NCBI RefSeq assembly: GCF_025822765.1
Contig: NZ_JACKUK010000025.1
Span: forward strand, 63,084 to 127,083
DNA: 64,000 bases
Direction of reading: 5' to 3'
From: Mycobacterium barrassiae
GTDB taxonomy: Bacteria > Actinomycetota > Actinomycetes > Mycobacteriales > Mycobacteriaceae
A program made the position numbers and the translations under genes. The stretch's first letter is position 1, and each line of letters opens with the position of its first letter. Positions 10,613 through 20,472 of this stretch are shown here, piece after piece. The notes under the pieces are model-generated. The model saw nothing but the letters and a program-made list of their open reading frames with translations. It had not been told where the DNA came from and did no database searches.

Positions 10613-11617
10613 ATGAGCTATGTCGCCAGCGGAGGCGAGTTCAACCGCGATACCAACTACATCACCACGCGAATCACCGCCGACGGCCGCGACGGATATC
10701 CCGTCGAGTCCGGCAGATACCGGTTGGTGGTCGCACGGGCCTGCCCGTGGGCCAACCGGACGATCATCGTGCGTCGGCTGCTGGGCCTGGAAGACGCTCT
10801 CTCCATTGGCTTTTGCGGTCCCACGCACGACCAGGACAGCTGGACGTTCGACCTTGACCCCGGCGGTGTCGACCCGGTCCTGAAGATTCCGCGGCTGAAG
10901 GACGCCTACCTCAAGCGGTTCCCGAACTACGAGAAGGGCATCACCGTGCCCGCGATCGTCGACGTGCCGACCGGTGAGGTGGCAACCAACGACTTCGCCC
11001 AGATGACGCTGGACTTCTCCACCGAGTGGACCGAATTCCACCGTGACGGCGCGCCGCAGCTGTACCCCGAACCACTGCGCGACGAGATCAACGACGTCGC
11101 CCAGCGCATCTACACGGAGGTCAACAACGGCGTGTATCGGTGCGGCTTCGCCGGCTCCCAGGACGCCTACGAAAAGGCCTACGACCGGTTGTTCACCGCG
11201 TTGGATTGGCTGTCGGAGCGGTTGCAGAATCAGCGATACCTGATGGGCGACACCATCACCGAGGCCGATGTGCGGTTGTTCACCACGCTGGCCCGGTTCG
11301 ACCCCGTGTACCACGGCCACTTCAAGTGCAACCGGAACAAGCTCTCGGAGCTACCGGTGTTGTGGGCCTACGCCCGCGACCTGTTCCAGACCCCGGGATT
11401 CGGGGACACCATCGATTTCGTGCAGATCAAACAGCACTACTACATCGTGCACTCCGACATCAATCCGACGCAGATCGTGCCGAAGGGCCCGGACCTGTCG
11501 AACTGGCTCACCCCGCACGGCCGGGACGCGTTGGGCGGCAGGCCGTTTGGCGATGGCACCCCGCCGGGTCCCACGCGCGAGGGCGAGCGGGTGCCCGCCG
11601 CTCATTCCGCGGGCTGA
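10613..11617 (+). CDS. Glutathionyl-hydroquinone reductase-like GST (Xi class)
   Basis: Member of the YqjG/ECM4 (Xi-class) transferase family (334 aa). The catalytic cysteine motif ACPWANR of these glutathionyl-(hydro)quinone reductases is present near residue 43, followed by the thioredoxin-like VPAIVD segment and a helical C-terminal domain containing LMGDTITEADVRLFTTLARFD. The family reduces glutathionylated quinones, but mycobacteria make mycothiol rather than glutathione, so the physiological thiol is uncertain. A GGAGGC site precedes the ATG. The 3' end overlaps the convergent DUF2771 gene by 16 bases. Confidence 0.88.
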   Translation: MSYVASGGEFNRDTNYITTRITADGRDGYPVESGRYRLVVARACPWANRTIIVRRLLGLEDALSIGFCGPTHDQDSWTFDLDPGGVDPVLKIPRLKDAYLKRFPNYEKGITVPAIVDVPTGEVATNDFAQMTLDFSTEWTEFHRDGAPQLYPEPLRDEINDVAQRIYTEVNNGVYRCGFAGSQDAYEKAYDRLFTALDWLSERLQNQRYLMGDTITEADVRLFTTLARFDPVYHGHFKCNRNKLSELPVLWAYARDLFQTPGFGDTIDFVQIKQHYYIVHSDINPTQIVPKGPDLSNWLTPHGRDALGGRPFGDGTPPGPTREGERVPAAHSAG

Positions 11618-12096
11618 GGCCAGAGCGTTCGGACCGACCACTCCGCGTGCCACGACGGATGCTCGTTGCCCTCCTCGTCGACGACGATGGTGGGCAGCTG
11701 CACGACGAAGCCGGTCAGCTTGCCGCGATGCGGGTCGACGGTGGGAATGGTCACCGCCAGTGTGGTGTCCGGCGGAAACTCCTCGAGCACGTCGGACCCT
11801 TCGTACTGGCGACCCAGGAGCCAGGGCGCTTTGGAAATCTCCTGCGGCACGGACAACTGCACCGGGTGCCGTCCGTCGACGCTGAGTTCGCCTACGGTTT
11901 CCGGGTTTTCGCAATCGTTGAGGTCGACGACGTTGCAGAAGCTGTAGGGCCCGACGCGCACCAGCTGGCCATCGGCGTAGGCGCTGATCTCGGGGTGCTT
12001 CGGCGGCGGATGTTGTGCGAGCCGCCAGATCAGCACCCCGGTCGCAGAGGACGCGACAATTACGACGGCCGCCAGCGCGGCCACGACGCGTTTCAC
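11602..12096 (-). CDS. DUF2771 exported protein (Rv0875c-like)
   Basis: Conserved mycobacterial protein of 164 aa with an N-terminal hydrophobic segment (VKRVVAALAAVVIVASSATG) acting as signal anchor or signal peptide and an extracytoplasmic domain containing two Cys (SFCNVVDLNDCEN) that could form a disulfide. Function unknown. The GTG start overlaps the stop of the upstream MFS gene by four bases (GTGA), so the two are coupled and may act together. Confidence 0.8.
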   Translation of the reverse strand: MKRVVAALAAVVIVASSATGVLIWRLAQHPPPKHPEISAYADGQLVRVGPYSFCNVVDLNDCENPETVGELSVDGRHPVQLSVPQEISKAPWLLGRQYEGSDVLEEFPPDTTLAVTIPTVDPHRGKLTGFVVQLPTIVVDEEGNEHPSWHAEWSVRTLWPQPAE

Positions 12097-13790
12097 TCCC
12101 GCGTCACCGCCGCACCGTCGGGGCGCCGCCCGCCCTCCTGCTCTGCGAGCACCGGACGGTTGCCGCCGAGCCCCGGTATCAACGAATCTCCGCGGTAGCT
12201 CACCACCGTCTGCGCGAGCCCGACGATCAAGACCGCGCTGACACCGGTGAACCCGACCCACAACTGGGTGTAGATCAGCACGCCGATCGCGCCGCCGGCC
12301 ACCCAGGCCAACTGCAGCAACGACTCCGAACGGCCGAAGGCCGATGCGCGTGATCGTTCGGGCAGATCGTCCTGCAAGGACGCGTCGAGTGACGCCTTGG
12401 CGATGGCGCTGGCACCGGAGGTGAACAGGGTGGCCACCGCGGCCACCAGGAGGTTGCCGGTGACGGCGGTGATCAGCGCGCTCGCGGTGACCACGAAGGT
12501 GCAGCGGACCACCATCTGCGCCGGGTGGCCGAGCTTCATGCGCGCACTGGTGAAGTTGCCCGCGAAGTTGCCGATCGCGGCGGCCGCGCCGATGAGGCCG
12601 AGGATGCGCAGCTGCTCCCAGCCGCTGGCGTCGTGCGCCTTGGCCACAAAGGCGGGGTAGAGGAAGAGGAAGCCCACCATCACCTTGATGGTGCAGTTAC
12701 CCCACAGCGCGGTGATGATGTTGCGGCCCAGTGGTTGTCGTGCAGACGACGAACCCCTGTGCGGTTCGGGATGGCGGCGCGGCTCACCCGTGCGGCCGTG
12801 GTAGCTCAGCGTCGCGGGCACTTCCCCTTCAGTGACCTCGACCCACTTGGGGATCCGCATGGACAGTGCCGCACCGACCACCGAGACGGCGACGACGACG
12901 TACAGCGCGCCGGGCAGCTCAACCACGCGGAAGAGGTACTGGGCGGCCGCGGCGACGGCGCCGCCGACCATGGTCCCGCCGAGCAGGCCGAACGTCGTCA
13001 GGCGGGAGTTCACCCGCACCAGGTCGATGGTCGGCGGCAGCACACGCGGCGTCATCGCGCTGCGCAGGACGCTGAATGACTTGGACAGCACCATCATTCC
13101 CAGGGCGCAGGGGTAGAGCACCCACGACGGGAAGCTGCCGGTGGCGCCGTCGAAGTTGCCGATCAACACCAGCACGAGGACGGTGCGCAGAATGAACGAG
13201 GTGGCAAGTGCGAGGCGGCGGCCGTGCTGCAGCCGGTCCAGGGCGGGTCCGATCAGCGGGGCGATGACGGCGAACGGTGCGATGGTGATGAGCAGGTACA
13301 GCGCCACCTTGCCCTTGCTCTCGCCGGAGGCCGCGGCAAAGAACAGGGTGTCGGCCAGCGCGATGGCCATGGCGGCGTCGACGGCGAAGTTGGCGACGAC
13401 GGGCCACGTCAGCGCGGTCAGCCCGGACTTGTCGGCGCCGTCGGCGGTGGCGGCGCGGTGCACCAGGCCGTACATCTTGGAGCCCATCTCGCGGCTGCGC
13501 TGCGCGGCGGCGCGCGTCACGGTGACCCGTTGGCCCGCCCCGGCTCCGACCGAATGCGGCGGCGGCGCGGACGTGTGCGGCCGTGCCGGTTCGTCCAGCG
13601 GTGGTAGCCACCGGTTGGCGCTCGGCGTGGGGTTGGACCGGCGCGACCGGCGGTAGCCGCCGTCGATGGGATCACTCGGGTAGTTGGCCATCCCGGGGTG
13701 TTCGCGCGCATCGGACGGTGGGCGCGGTGGGTAGTAGCGAGGGTCACGCCGACCCGCCGGGTCCCTGTCGTCTCGGCGCGGTCCGGTCAC
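12093..13790 (-). CDS. MFS-type multi-pass transport protein (Rv0876c-like)
   Basis: Membrane protein of 565 aa with about 115 residues of N-terminal Pro/Arg-rich cytoplasmic sequence, then some 12 hydrophobic helices; the first hydrophobic run is ALTWPVVANFAVDAAMAIALA and later ones include LYLLITIAPFAVIAPLIGPAL. The DRLQHGRR stretch between early helices resembles the MFS motif A loop. Substrate unknown. The start is a GTG. It is coupled to the DUF2771 gene and is divergent from the DUF3027 gene. Confidence 0.85.
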   Translation of the reverse strand: MTGPRRDDRDPAGRRDPRYYPPRPPSDAREHPGMANYPSDPIDGGYRRSRRSNPTPSANRWLPPLDEPARPHTSAPPPHSVGAGAGQRVTVTRAAAQRSREMGSKMYGLVHRAATADGADKSGLTALTWPVVANFAVDAAMAIALADTLFFAAASGESKGKVALYLLITIAPFAVIAPLIGPALDRLQHGRRLALATSFILRTVLVLVLIGNFDGATGSFPSWVLYPCALGMMVLSKSFSVLRSAMTPRVLPPTIDLVRVNSRLTTFGLLGGTMVGGAVAAAAQYLFRVVELPGALYVVVAVSVVGAALSMRIPKWVEVTEGEVPATLSYHGRTGEPRRHPEPHRGSSSARQPLGRNIITALWGNCTIKVMVGFLFLYPAFVAKAHDASGWEQLRILGLIGAAAAIGNFAGNFTSARMKLGHPAQMVVRCTFVVTASALITAVTGNLLVAAVATLFTSGASAIAKASLDASLQDDLPERSRASAFGRSESLLQLAWVAGGAIGVLIYTQLWVGFTGVSAVLIVGLAQTVVSYRGDSLIPGLGGNRPVLAEQEGGRRPDGAAVTRE

Positions 13791-13879
13791 AGTGAAGATT
13801 CTCCCCTATCGGGGCGACTGTGCGCGTGCAGCCGACCGGTGTGGCTAGCCGACCCGTGCGTGGGGCAAAATTGGGGGCA

Positions 13880-14677
13880 ATGGACAGCGTGACGGAATCT
13901 GCCGAGCAGGGCGCGGCGTCTCCGGCGGAGAATCCGTCGGCTCGCCCGGACCTGGAATCGGTGCTGCTGGGCGCCGTCGACCTGGCACGCGCTGCCGTCG
14001 TCGAATTCAGTGGTGAGGACACCGTCGGGGAGTACCTCGGCGCCGGCTTCGAGGATCCGACCGCGGCCACCCACCGGTTTCTCGCCGACATGCCCGGCTA
14101 CCGCGGCTGGCAGTGGGCCGTCGTCGTGGCCGCATGTCCCGGCGCAGACCACGCCACGATCAGCGAGGTCGTCCTGGTCCCCGGTCCGACCGCACTGCTC
14201 GCCCCGAAGTGGGTGCCCTGGCAGGACCGGGTCAAGCCCGGCGACCTGAGCCCAGGCGATCTGCTCGCACCGCCCGTCGACGACCCCCGGCTCGTGCCCG
14301 GCTACATGTCCAGCGGGGACCCGGCGGTTGACGAGGTCGCGGCCGAGGTCGGCTTCGGCCGCAGGCAGGTGCTCAGCCCGTGGGGCCGCGCCGACGCCGC
14401 CCAGCGGTGGCATGACGGCGAGTTCGGTCCCGGTTCGGCGATGGCGCGGTCGACGCGTCGCGTGTGTCGGGACTGCGGCTTCTATGTCCCGCTGTCGGGA
14501 TCGCTGGGGCTGATGTTCGGCGTGTGCGCGAACGAGATGTCCGCCGACGGTCATGTGGTCGACTCCGAATACGGCTGCGGCGCCCATTCCGATACCCCGC
14601 AGCCACAGGGCAGCGGGTCGCCGCTTTTCGATCCCTACGACGACGGCGTACTCGACCTGACCGAACCGGTCGACTAG
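13880..14677 (+). CDS. DUF3027 protein (Rv0877-like)
   Basis: Conserved actinobacterial protein of 265 aa, function unknown. It has an N-terminal alpha/beta region (YRGWQWAVVVAACPGAD), a central KWVPWQDRVKPGDLSPGDLL segment typical of DUF3027, and a C-terminal cluster of four cysteines (CRDCGFYVPL, then VCANEMS and GCGAHSD) that could bind zinc. The ATG with the GGGGGC upstream is preferred to a start 60 bases earlier that adds a low-complexity lead. Its TAG stop overlaps the stop of the convergent SRPBCC gene (CTAG). Confidence 0.8.
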   Translation: MDSVTESAEQGAASPAENPSARPDLESVLLGAVDLARAAVVEFSGEDTVGEYLGAGFEDPTAATHRFLADMPGYRGWQWAVVVAACPGADHATISEVVLVPGPTALLAPKWVPWQDRVKPGDLSPGDLLAPPVDDPRLVPGYMSSGDPAVDEVAAEVGFGRRQVLSPWGRADAAQRWHDGEFGPGSAMARSTRRVCRDCGFYVPLSGSLGLMFGVCANEMSADGHVVDSEYGCGAHSDTPQPQGSGSPLFDPYDDGVLDLTEPVD

Positions 14678-15129
14678 CTTTCGGCCGCGGCCTTGATCCG
14701 CGACAGCGATTCGTTCATCCCGTCGACGAGTTCGCGCTCAAAATTCGGCACGCCGCCCATCAATGCGTTGACCGACAGGTTGGAGAACGCAGACACCCCG
14801 TTTTCGGCATGGCGGCTTTCGATGACCCGGGTGCCGTTCTCGGTCGGCTCCAGCTCGTAGGACCAGACGGTCCCGTTCTGGTCGACGCGGAATGCCAGCT
14901 TCTTCTCGGGGATGAACTCCGTGATACGGCTCGTCGTCGGCCAGAAGAGGAACTTGCGGCGGTTGAAATTCAGTGTCCTGCTGCCTTGCCGCAACGGCCC
15001 GCCCAGCGCCTTCATCAATCGGCACTGCGGGCTCCACTGCGGCATCAGTCGTAGATCGGAGATCAACGACCAGACCTTCGTGACGGGGGCATTGATTTCA
15101 ATCTGCGCTTGCAACAGCGGCTCTGCCAT
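14674..15129 (-). CDS. SRPBCC/START-like lipid-binding family protein
   Basis: Protein of 151 aa with the polyketide cyclase/dehydrase (SRPBCC) fold: an IEINAPVTKVWSLISDLRLMPQWSP start, a central beta-rich part and a C-terminal helix (FERELVDGMNESLSRIKAAAE) that closes the hydrophobic cavity. The ligand is unknown; mycobacteria have many paralogs. A strong ribosome site AAGGAGGT precedes the ATG. Confidence 0.85.
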   Translation of the reverse strand: MAEPLLQAQIEINAPVTKVWSLISDLRLMPQWSPQCRLMKALGGPLRQGSRTLNFNRRKFLFWPTTSRITEFIPEKKLAFRVDQNGTVWSYELEPTENGTRVIESRHAENGVSAFSNLSVNALMGGVPNFERELVDGMNESLSRIKAAAES

Positions 15130-15157
15130 CGCTACCTCCTTGGTGCGTCAAGCGAAT

Positions 15158-15397
15158 TCAGTCGAGTCCGGTCTGTGCGCCGCGTGACCCGCGCCGCACC
15201 GCCCGACGCTGCCACAGAAAGATTGATGTGCCAAGCACGCCGACGCCGAGACCGGCCACCGTGAACGGCCGGCACTCGTGTAAATCCGGCACCGTGAACG
15301 CCAGCACCGTGGCGATCAACCAGCCCGCTGTGATCGCGATGATCACCGGCCACTGCTTGAGCAGGGCGGGCGGCAGGGGCGGGGGTTGTGGCGTCAT
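15158..15397 (-). CDS. DUF2530 membrane protein (Rv0879c-like)
   Basis: Small membrane protein (79 aa) with two hydrophobic helices, WPVIIAITAGWLIATVLAF and VAGLGVGVLGTSIFLWQ, followed by an Arg-rich cytoplasmic tail. Function unknown; size and position match Rv0879c. It is divergent from the MarR gene. Confidence 0.75.
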   Translation of the reverse strand: MTPQPPPLPPALLKQWPVIIAITAGWLIATVLAFTVPDLHECRPFTVAGLGVGVLGTSIFLWQRRAVRRGSRGAQTGLD

Positions 15398-15444
15398 CGC
15401 CTTCGAACGTAGTCCATTACGGCCATATCCAGAGGCCCACTAGG

Positions 15445-15450
15445 TACTCT
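15445..15450 (+). promoter_or_regulatory. -10 element, leaderless marR start
   Basis: TACTCT ends 7 bases before the GTG, a typical TANNNT-to-start spacing for a leaderless mycobacterial transcript. Confidence 0.55.
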
Positions 15451-15457
15451 TTGCCTC

Positions 15458-15889
15458 GTGAAAGACCTCGACGGTCGCCTGGCGAACGATCTTTCGCTTG
15501 CCGTCATCCGGTTGGCTCGTCAATTGCGCTTCCGGCGCCCGGATTCCCACGTTTCGCTTTCGCAACTGTCGGCGCTCACCACGCTCGCCAAGGAGGGCGC
15601 GATGACGCCGGGTGCGTTAGCCGAGCGGGAGCGGGTCCGGCCGCCGTCGATGACCCGCGTGATCGCCTCCCTGTGCGAGTTGGGACTTGTTGCGCGCACG
15701 GCACATCCGGTCGACCGGCGTCAGATCCTGGTGTCGCTGTCGCCTGCGGGCAGCGAGCTGATCGAGGCGGAGCGCCGCGCGAGCCAGGAGTGGTTGACGC
15801 AGCGGCTGGCCAAGCTCGACTCCGAACAACGCGAGGCGCTGTTGACCGCCGCTGATCTGATGACGGCCATAGTCGACGAAAGCGCGTGA
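15458..15889 (+). CDS. MarR-family regulator (Rv0880-like)
   Basis: Winged-helix transcription factor of 143 aa, the same length I recall for Rv0880. The core is [25 protein letters not shown] (helices), [25 protein letters not shown] (recognition helix and wing with the conserved DRR motif) and a C-terminal dimerisation helix. The ligand is unknown. It overlaps the following RNA methyltransferase by four bases (GTGA), so the two are co-translated; there is no obvious efflux target beside it. Confidence 0.9.
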   Translation: MKDLDGRLANDLSLAVIRLARQLRFRRPDSHVSLSQLSALTTLAKEGAMTPGALAERERVRPPSMTRVIASLCELGLVARTAHPVDRRQILVSLSPAGSELIEAERRASQEWLTQRLAKLDSEQREALLTAADLMTAIVDESA

Positions 15890-16704
15890 GCGCCAACGTC
15901 ATCGACGTCGACGATCCCGCAGACCCGCGGCTGGACGACTTCCGTGATCTCAACAGCGTCGACCGCAGACCCGACCTGCCCACCGGCAAGGGTTTGGTGA
16001 TCGCCGAGGGGGTCCTGGTGGTGCAGCGGATGCTGGTGTCGCGGTTTGCGCCGCGAGCGATGCTGGGCACCGACCGACGCCTGACCGAGTTGGCCGCCGA
16101 CCTGGATGGCGTTGCGGCGCCGTACTATCGCGTGACCGCCGAGGTGATGGCCGACGTCGTGGGGTTTCACCTCAATCGTGGTGTGCTGGCCTCGGCGTCG
16201 CGCCCACCCGAGTTGTCGGTCCCGCAGGTGCTCGACGGCGCGCACACGATCGCCGTCCTCGAAGGGGTCAACGATCACGAGAACCTCGGCGCCATCTTCC
16301 GCAATGCCGCCGGCCTCAACGTCGATGCGATCGTATTCGGCAGCGGATGTGCGGACCCGTTGTACCGCCGCGCCGTTCGCGTGTCGATGGGCCATGCACT
16401 GCTGGTGCCGTACGCGTGGGCGGCGGACTGGCCGCAAGATCTGGAGCTGCTGCGGGACAACGGCTTTCGCCTGTTGGCGATGACTCCGGATCCGGCCGCC
16501 CGCACGTTGGCCGACGCGATGGCCGACGTCGTCGACCAACGGCTGGCTGTGCTCGTGGGCGCCGAAGGGCCGGGGTTGTCCGAACGTGCCATGCGCGCCA
16601 GTGACATGCGGGTGCGCATCCCCATGTCGCGGGGCACCGACTCGCTCAACGTCGCCACCGCAGCGGCCCTCGCGTTCTACGAACGGGCGCGGCTCGCAAG
16701 CTAG
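15886..16704 (+). CDS. TrmH/SpoU-family RNA 2'-O-methyltransferase
   Basis: SPOUT-class methyltransferase (272 aa) expected to methylate a tRNA or rRNA ribose. An N-terminal substrate-binding region ([14 protein letters not shown]) precedes the knotted catalytic domain, which shows the three SpoU motifs: [31 protein letters not shown] and [22 protein letters not shown]. The target base is not predictable. It corresponds to Rv0881. Confidence 0.92.
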   Translation: MSANVIDVDDPADPRLDDFRDLNSVDRRPDLPTGKGLVIAEGVLVVQRMLVSRFAPRAMLGTDRRLTELAADLDGVAAPYYRVTAEVMADVVGFHLNRGVLASASRPPELSVPQVLDGAHTIAVLEGVNDHENLGAIFRNAAGLNVDAIVFGSGCADPLYRRAVRVSMGHALLVPYAWAADWPQDLELLRDNGFRLLAMTPDPAARTLADAMADVVDQRLAVLVGAEGPGLSERAMRASDMRVRIPMSRGTDSLNVATAAALAFYERARLAS

Positions 16705-16707
16705 ATT
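16702..16707 (+). promoter_or_regulatory. -10 element for the DUF2537 gene
   Basis: TAGATT followed by 6 bases and then GTG; overlaps the stop of the upstream methyltransferase gene and would give a leaderless mRNA. Confidence 0.55.
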
Positions 16708-16713
16708 GAACCG

Positions 16714-16986
16714 GTGACCGACGAATCGACCCCGTGGGCGATGGGCCTGACGGTCGCCGCGTTCGTCGCCGCGGTCATCGCGGCAGCCATCGTGGTGCTG
16801 AGCCTGGGGCTGTTGAAGGTGCATCCGCTGCTGGCCATCGGGCTCAACCTGGTCGCCGTCGGCGGGCTGGCCCCGACCGTGTGGGAATGGCGCAAGCGAC
16901 TGGTGTGGCGGTGGTTCGTGCTTGGTGCCGCCGTCGGCGTGGTCTGTGCGTGGATCGCGGTGTTCGCCATCGCGATCGGGCAGTAA
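16714..16986 (+). CDS. Small membrane protein, DUF2537 type (Rv0882-like)
   Basis: Protein of 90 aa with three to four hydrophobic helices (LTVAAFVAAVIAAAIVVLSL, LAIGLNLVAVGGLAPTVW, FVLGAAVGVVCAWIAVFAIA) and a basic loop EWRKRLVWR. No functional motif. It probably has its own promoter, although it follows the methyltransferase gene by only nine bases. Confidence 0.75.
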   Translation: MTDESTPWAMGLTVAAFVAAVIAAAIVVLSLGLLKVHPLLAIGLNLVAVGGLAPTVWEWRKRLVWRWFVLGAAVGVVCAWIAVFAIAIGQ

Positions 16987-16996
16987 CCGATTTAGC

Positions 16997-17782
16997 TCAG
17001 CGCTGCCCGCCGGACCGCACGCCCAGCAGCACGTCCTCCCACGCAGGCACCGCCGGCTTACCCTTGCGGGCCCGCGGCTTCGGGGCGGCAGCCGGCGCCG
17101 GTTCGGGCTCGAGGTCGAGTTCCGGCTCGGGGAGCGGTTCTGGCTGCGGCTCGGCATCCAGCTGCGGGACCGCGGCAACCGGTCGCAGCGGACGCGCGAA
17201 GTTCGGGTCGATGAGTTCGGCCGCCGAGTCGTCGAGCGCGGTCACCGTGCCACCGTGGGCGCCGGGGGTGAACCGGAAGTGCGCCATGTTGTCGGACAGG
17301 CCCGCCTTCCACGCCATCTGCACGGTCCAGCGTCCGTCCTCGTTGCGCCAGGCGTCCCAGTTGGTGGCCTCGGCGCCGAGTCCGCGGGCGATCAACGACG
17401 TTGTCACCGTCTCCAATAGCGTCAGCACCGACGGACCGTCGGCCAGCACGGGATGCGCCGCGGTTGCCAGCTCGGCTGCTCTCGACCGCTCGAGCAGCAC
17501 CGGATGAGCGAACCTCTCGACGCGTGCCACGTCGACACCGGATGCCGCGGCGACCTGCTCGACCGAGGCGCCCGCGCGGATCTTGGCCTGAATCTCTTTC
17601 GGGCGCAACGTGCTTGGCGCCTCGTCGGTCGTCTTGGAAGTGTCCCGCGTAGGACTCTCGCCGCGCGCGGCGGCGCGCAACCGGTCGTCGGGCAGCAAGA
17701 GGAACTTCTCGCCGGAGTCGTCGGCTTCGCAGATGATTTGTTTGCCGTCGACGTCGAGCCCAACGACTTTGAGTTTCCGCAT
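16997..17782 (-). CDS. sepH: Septation protein SepH
   Basis: Actinobacterial cell-division protein (DUF3071 family, 261 aa; Rv0883c-like). In Streptomyces SepH binds FtsZ and promotes Z-ring assembly. The N-terminal domain starts MRKLKVVGLDVDGKQIICE, contains a helix-turn-helix-like segment (IQAKIRAGASVEQVAAASGV) and FAHPVLLERSRAAELA, and the second conserved block is WDAWRNEDGRWTVQMAW. The C-terminal third is a disordered Pro/Glu linker ending in a conserved basic VPAWEDVLLGVR tail. A GGAGGAGGT ribosome site precedes the ATG. Confidence 0.9.
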   Translation of the reverse strand: MRKLKVVGLDVDGKQIICEADDSGEKFLLLPDDRLRAAARGESPTRDTSKTTDEAPSTLRPKEIQAKIRAGASVEQVAAASGVDVARVERFAHPVLLERSRAAELATAAHPVLADGPSVLTLLETVTTSLIARGLGAEATNWDAWRNEDGRWTVQMAWKAGLSDNMAHFRFTPGAHGGTVTALDDSAAELIDPNFARPLRPVAAVPQLDAEPQPEPLPEPELDLEPEPAPAAAPKPRARKGKPAVPAWEDVLLGVRSGGQR

Positions 17783-17868
17783 GTCGACCTCCTCCGGGCG
17801 TCCACGATGCCCGATCAGAGCGACCCTACTGCGTTATCTGCCTGTTACCAGGTAGACACGCGGGCAGG

Positions 17869-19014
<1,146 letters not shown>

Positions 19015-19130
19015 TCAGTGGGGAGCGGCCTTGAGAGACGTGAAGCACAAATTCCAGGAAAAGTGGGTAAACGACCCACGCTGGAACCATTTTGTATCCA
19101 TAATGTGATCTGTCGGGGACTGACCTTGGG

Positions 19131-19604
19131 GTGTACATGATCAGTCTTGGGAAAGTCTGCACGTTCGTGCCGCTGTGCGCGGCGGTGATGCTTACCGTTG
19201 CGCCGGCTCAGGCCGATGACGGCGGCCAACTGCTCAATGAGATCAATGCCACGCGTGCGGCGAACGGTTGCGGACCCGTCGCGCCGAATCCGCAGCTGAC
19301 CGCATCTGCGGCGCGACAAGCCAACGACATGCTGCGCACCGGTGTGGCCGCCCACACCGGTTCGGACGGTTCCACGCTGGCGCAGCGCGTTGCGGATGCC
19401 GGGTACGCCGGCTATGCCAATCTCGGCGAGGTCGTCTTCTGGGGAACCGGGTTGGCCAGTAACCCGTCCGCGGCCGTCAACTGGTGGATGAACAGTCCCG
19501 GACACCGCGCGATCATCACCAACTGCGGGTTGACCGAAGCGGGATTCGCCGCGGTGCGCGGCGGCGGCAAGATGACCGCGGCGGTCGACTTCGGGACGCG
19601 CTAG
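19131..19604 (+). CDS. Secreted CAP/SCP-domain protein
   Basis: Exported protein of 157 aa with a signal peptide (about residues 1-28, ending VAPAQA) and a CAP domain of the bacterial SCP/YkwD type. Characteristic parts are LLNEINATRAANGCGPV, ASAARQANDMLRTGVAAHTG and WWMNSPGHRAIITNCGLTEAGF, holding the two His and Glu positions typical of the family. Function of mycobacterial members is not established. An ATG six bases after the GTG is an alternative start. It is convergent with map and the stops overlap (CTAG). Confidence 0.85.
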   Translation: MYMISLGKVCTFVPLCAAVMLTVAPAQADDGGQLLNEINATRAANGCGPVAPNPQLTASAARQANDMLRTGVAAHTGSDGSTLAQRVADAGYAGYANLGEVVFWGTGLASNPSAAVNWWMNSPGHRAIITNCGLTEAGFAAVRGGGKMTAAVDFGTR

Positions 19605-20365
19605 TTCGTCAGGATCCGGGCGCCGTCGGAGGTGACGGCGACGGTGTGTTCGCTGTGCGCGGCGCGGGCACCTGACAACGTTCGCAGCGTCCACCCGTCG
19701 GGGTCGTGCCGGTAATCCTCGGTGCCGTCGCCGATCACCATCGGCTCGATCGCGATCACCAGGCCGGGACGCAGCTTCATACCCTTGCCGGGCCTGCCCT
19801 CGTTGGGCACATCCGGCTCCTCGTGCATGGTGCGCCCGATGCCGTGGCCGCCGTGGTCGGCGAGCAGTCCGAAGCCCGCCTCGTGCACCGTCGACGAGAT
19901 CGCGTGGCCGACGTCGCCGAGCCGGTTGCCCGGGCGCACCGCCGCGATGGCCGCGGCCAATGCCGCGTCGGCGGCCTCGATCAGTGCGACGTCCTCCGGA
20001 CGCGGCGTGCCGACGACGAAGCTGCGCGCCGCATCGCCGGTCCAGCCGCGCAGGGTGGCACCGAAGTCGATCGAGACCAGGTCGCCATCTTTGAGCTCAT
20101 AGTCGTTGGGGATGCCGTGCACGACGGCATCGTTGACGCTGACGCACAGCACCGCCGGGAAGGGCGTCGGCGCCCAGCGCGGGTGGTAGTTCAGGAACGG
20201 CGACGACGCGCCGTGGCGCGCGAGCACGTCTGCGGCGATGCGATCCAGATCGGCAGTGGTCATACCGGGTTTCGCGGATTCGGCGACCGCGCGCAGCGCC
20301 TCCGCGACGACGGCTCCTGCCGCGGCCATCGCGTCGATCTCGGCGCTCGTCTTCAGCTCAACCAC
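19601..20365 (-). CDS. map: Methionine aminopeptidase, type I
   Basis: Cytosolic metallopeptidase removing N-terminal Met from nascent proteins (254 aa). The five metal ligands appear in the usual places: the Asp of VSIDFGATLRGWTGDAARSF (two), His of DHGGHGIGRTMHEEP, Glu in IAIEPMV and the Glu of AHSEHTVAVT. It lacks the long N-terminal SH3-binding extension of MapB and resembles MapA. The GTG chosen has CAGGAG six bases upstream; another in-frame GTG six codons earlier lacks this. Confidence 0.9.
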   Translation of the reverse strand: MVELKTSAEIDAMAAAGAVVAEALRAVAESAKPGMTTADLDRIAADVLARHGASSPFLNYHPRWAPTPFPAVLCVSVNDAVVHGIPNDYELKDGDLVSIDFGATLRGWTGDAARSFVVGTPRPEDVALIEAADAALAAAIAAVRPGNRLGDVGHAISSTVHEAGFGLLADHGGHGIGRTMHEEPDVPNEGRPGKGMKLRPGLVIAIEPMVIGDGTEDYRHDPDGWTLRTLSGARAAHSEHTVAVTSDGARILTN

Positions 20366-20410
20366 TGTGTGCTCCTGGGCCACATCCCGGAATCGGGTCT
20401 GTTCAATATG

Positions 20411-20427
20411 CAGTACCGGCGGTACTG
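20411..20427. promoter_or_regulatory. 17-bp operator-like palindrome
   Basis: CAGTACC-GGC-GGTACTG is a perfect 7-bp inverted repeat around a 3-bp centre, placed in the divergent interval between map and the AurF-like gene. The form suits a TetR-type dimeric repressor, but no regulator gene is adjacent. Confidence 0.55.
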
Positions 20428-20472
20428 TGTACGCGAGCCGGGTAAATGTAAACGTCACGTAGGGGGCGCCGA

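Noticed and set aside
8579-11320. 913-codon minus-strand frame running through moaA, the YccF gene and beyond
   Set aside because: Only the moaA part shows family motifs; the rest is antisense to the cspB and GST genes.
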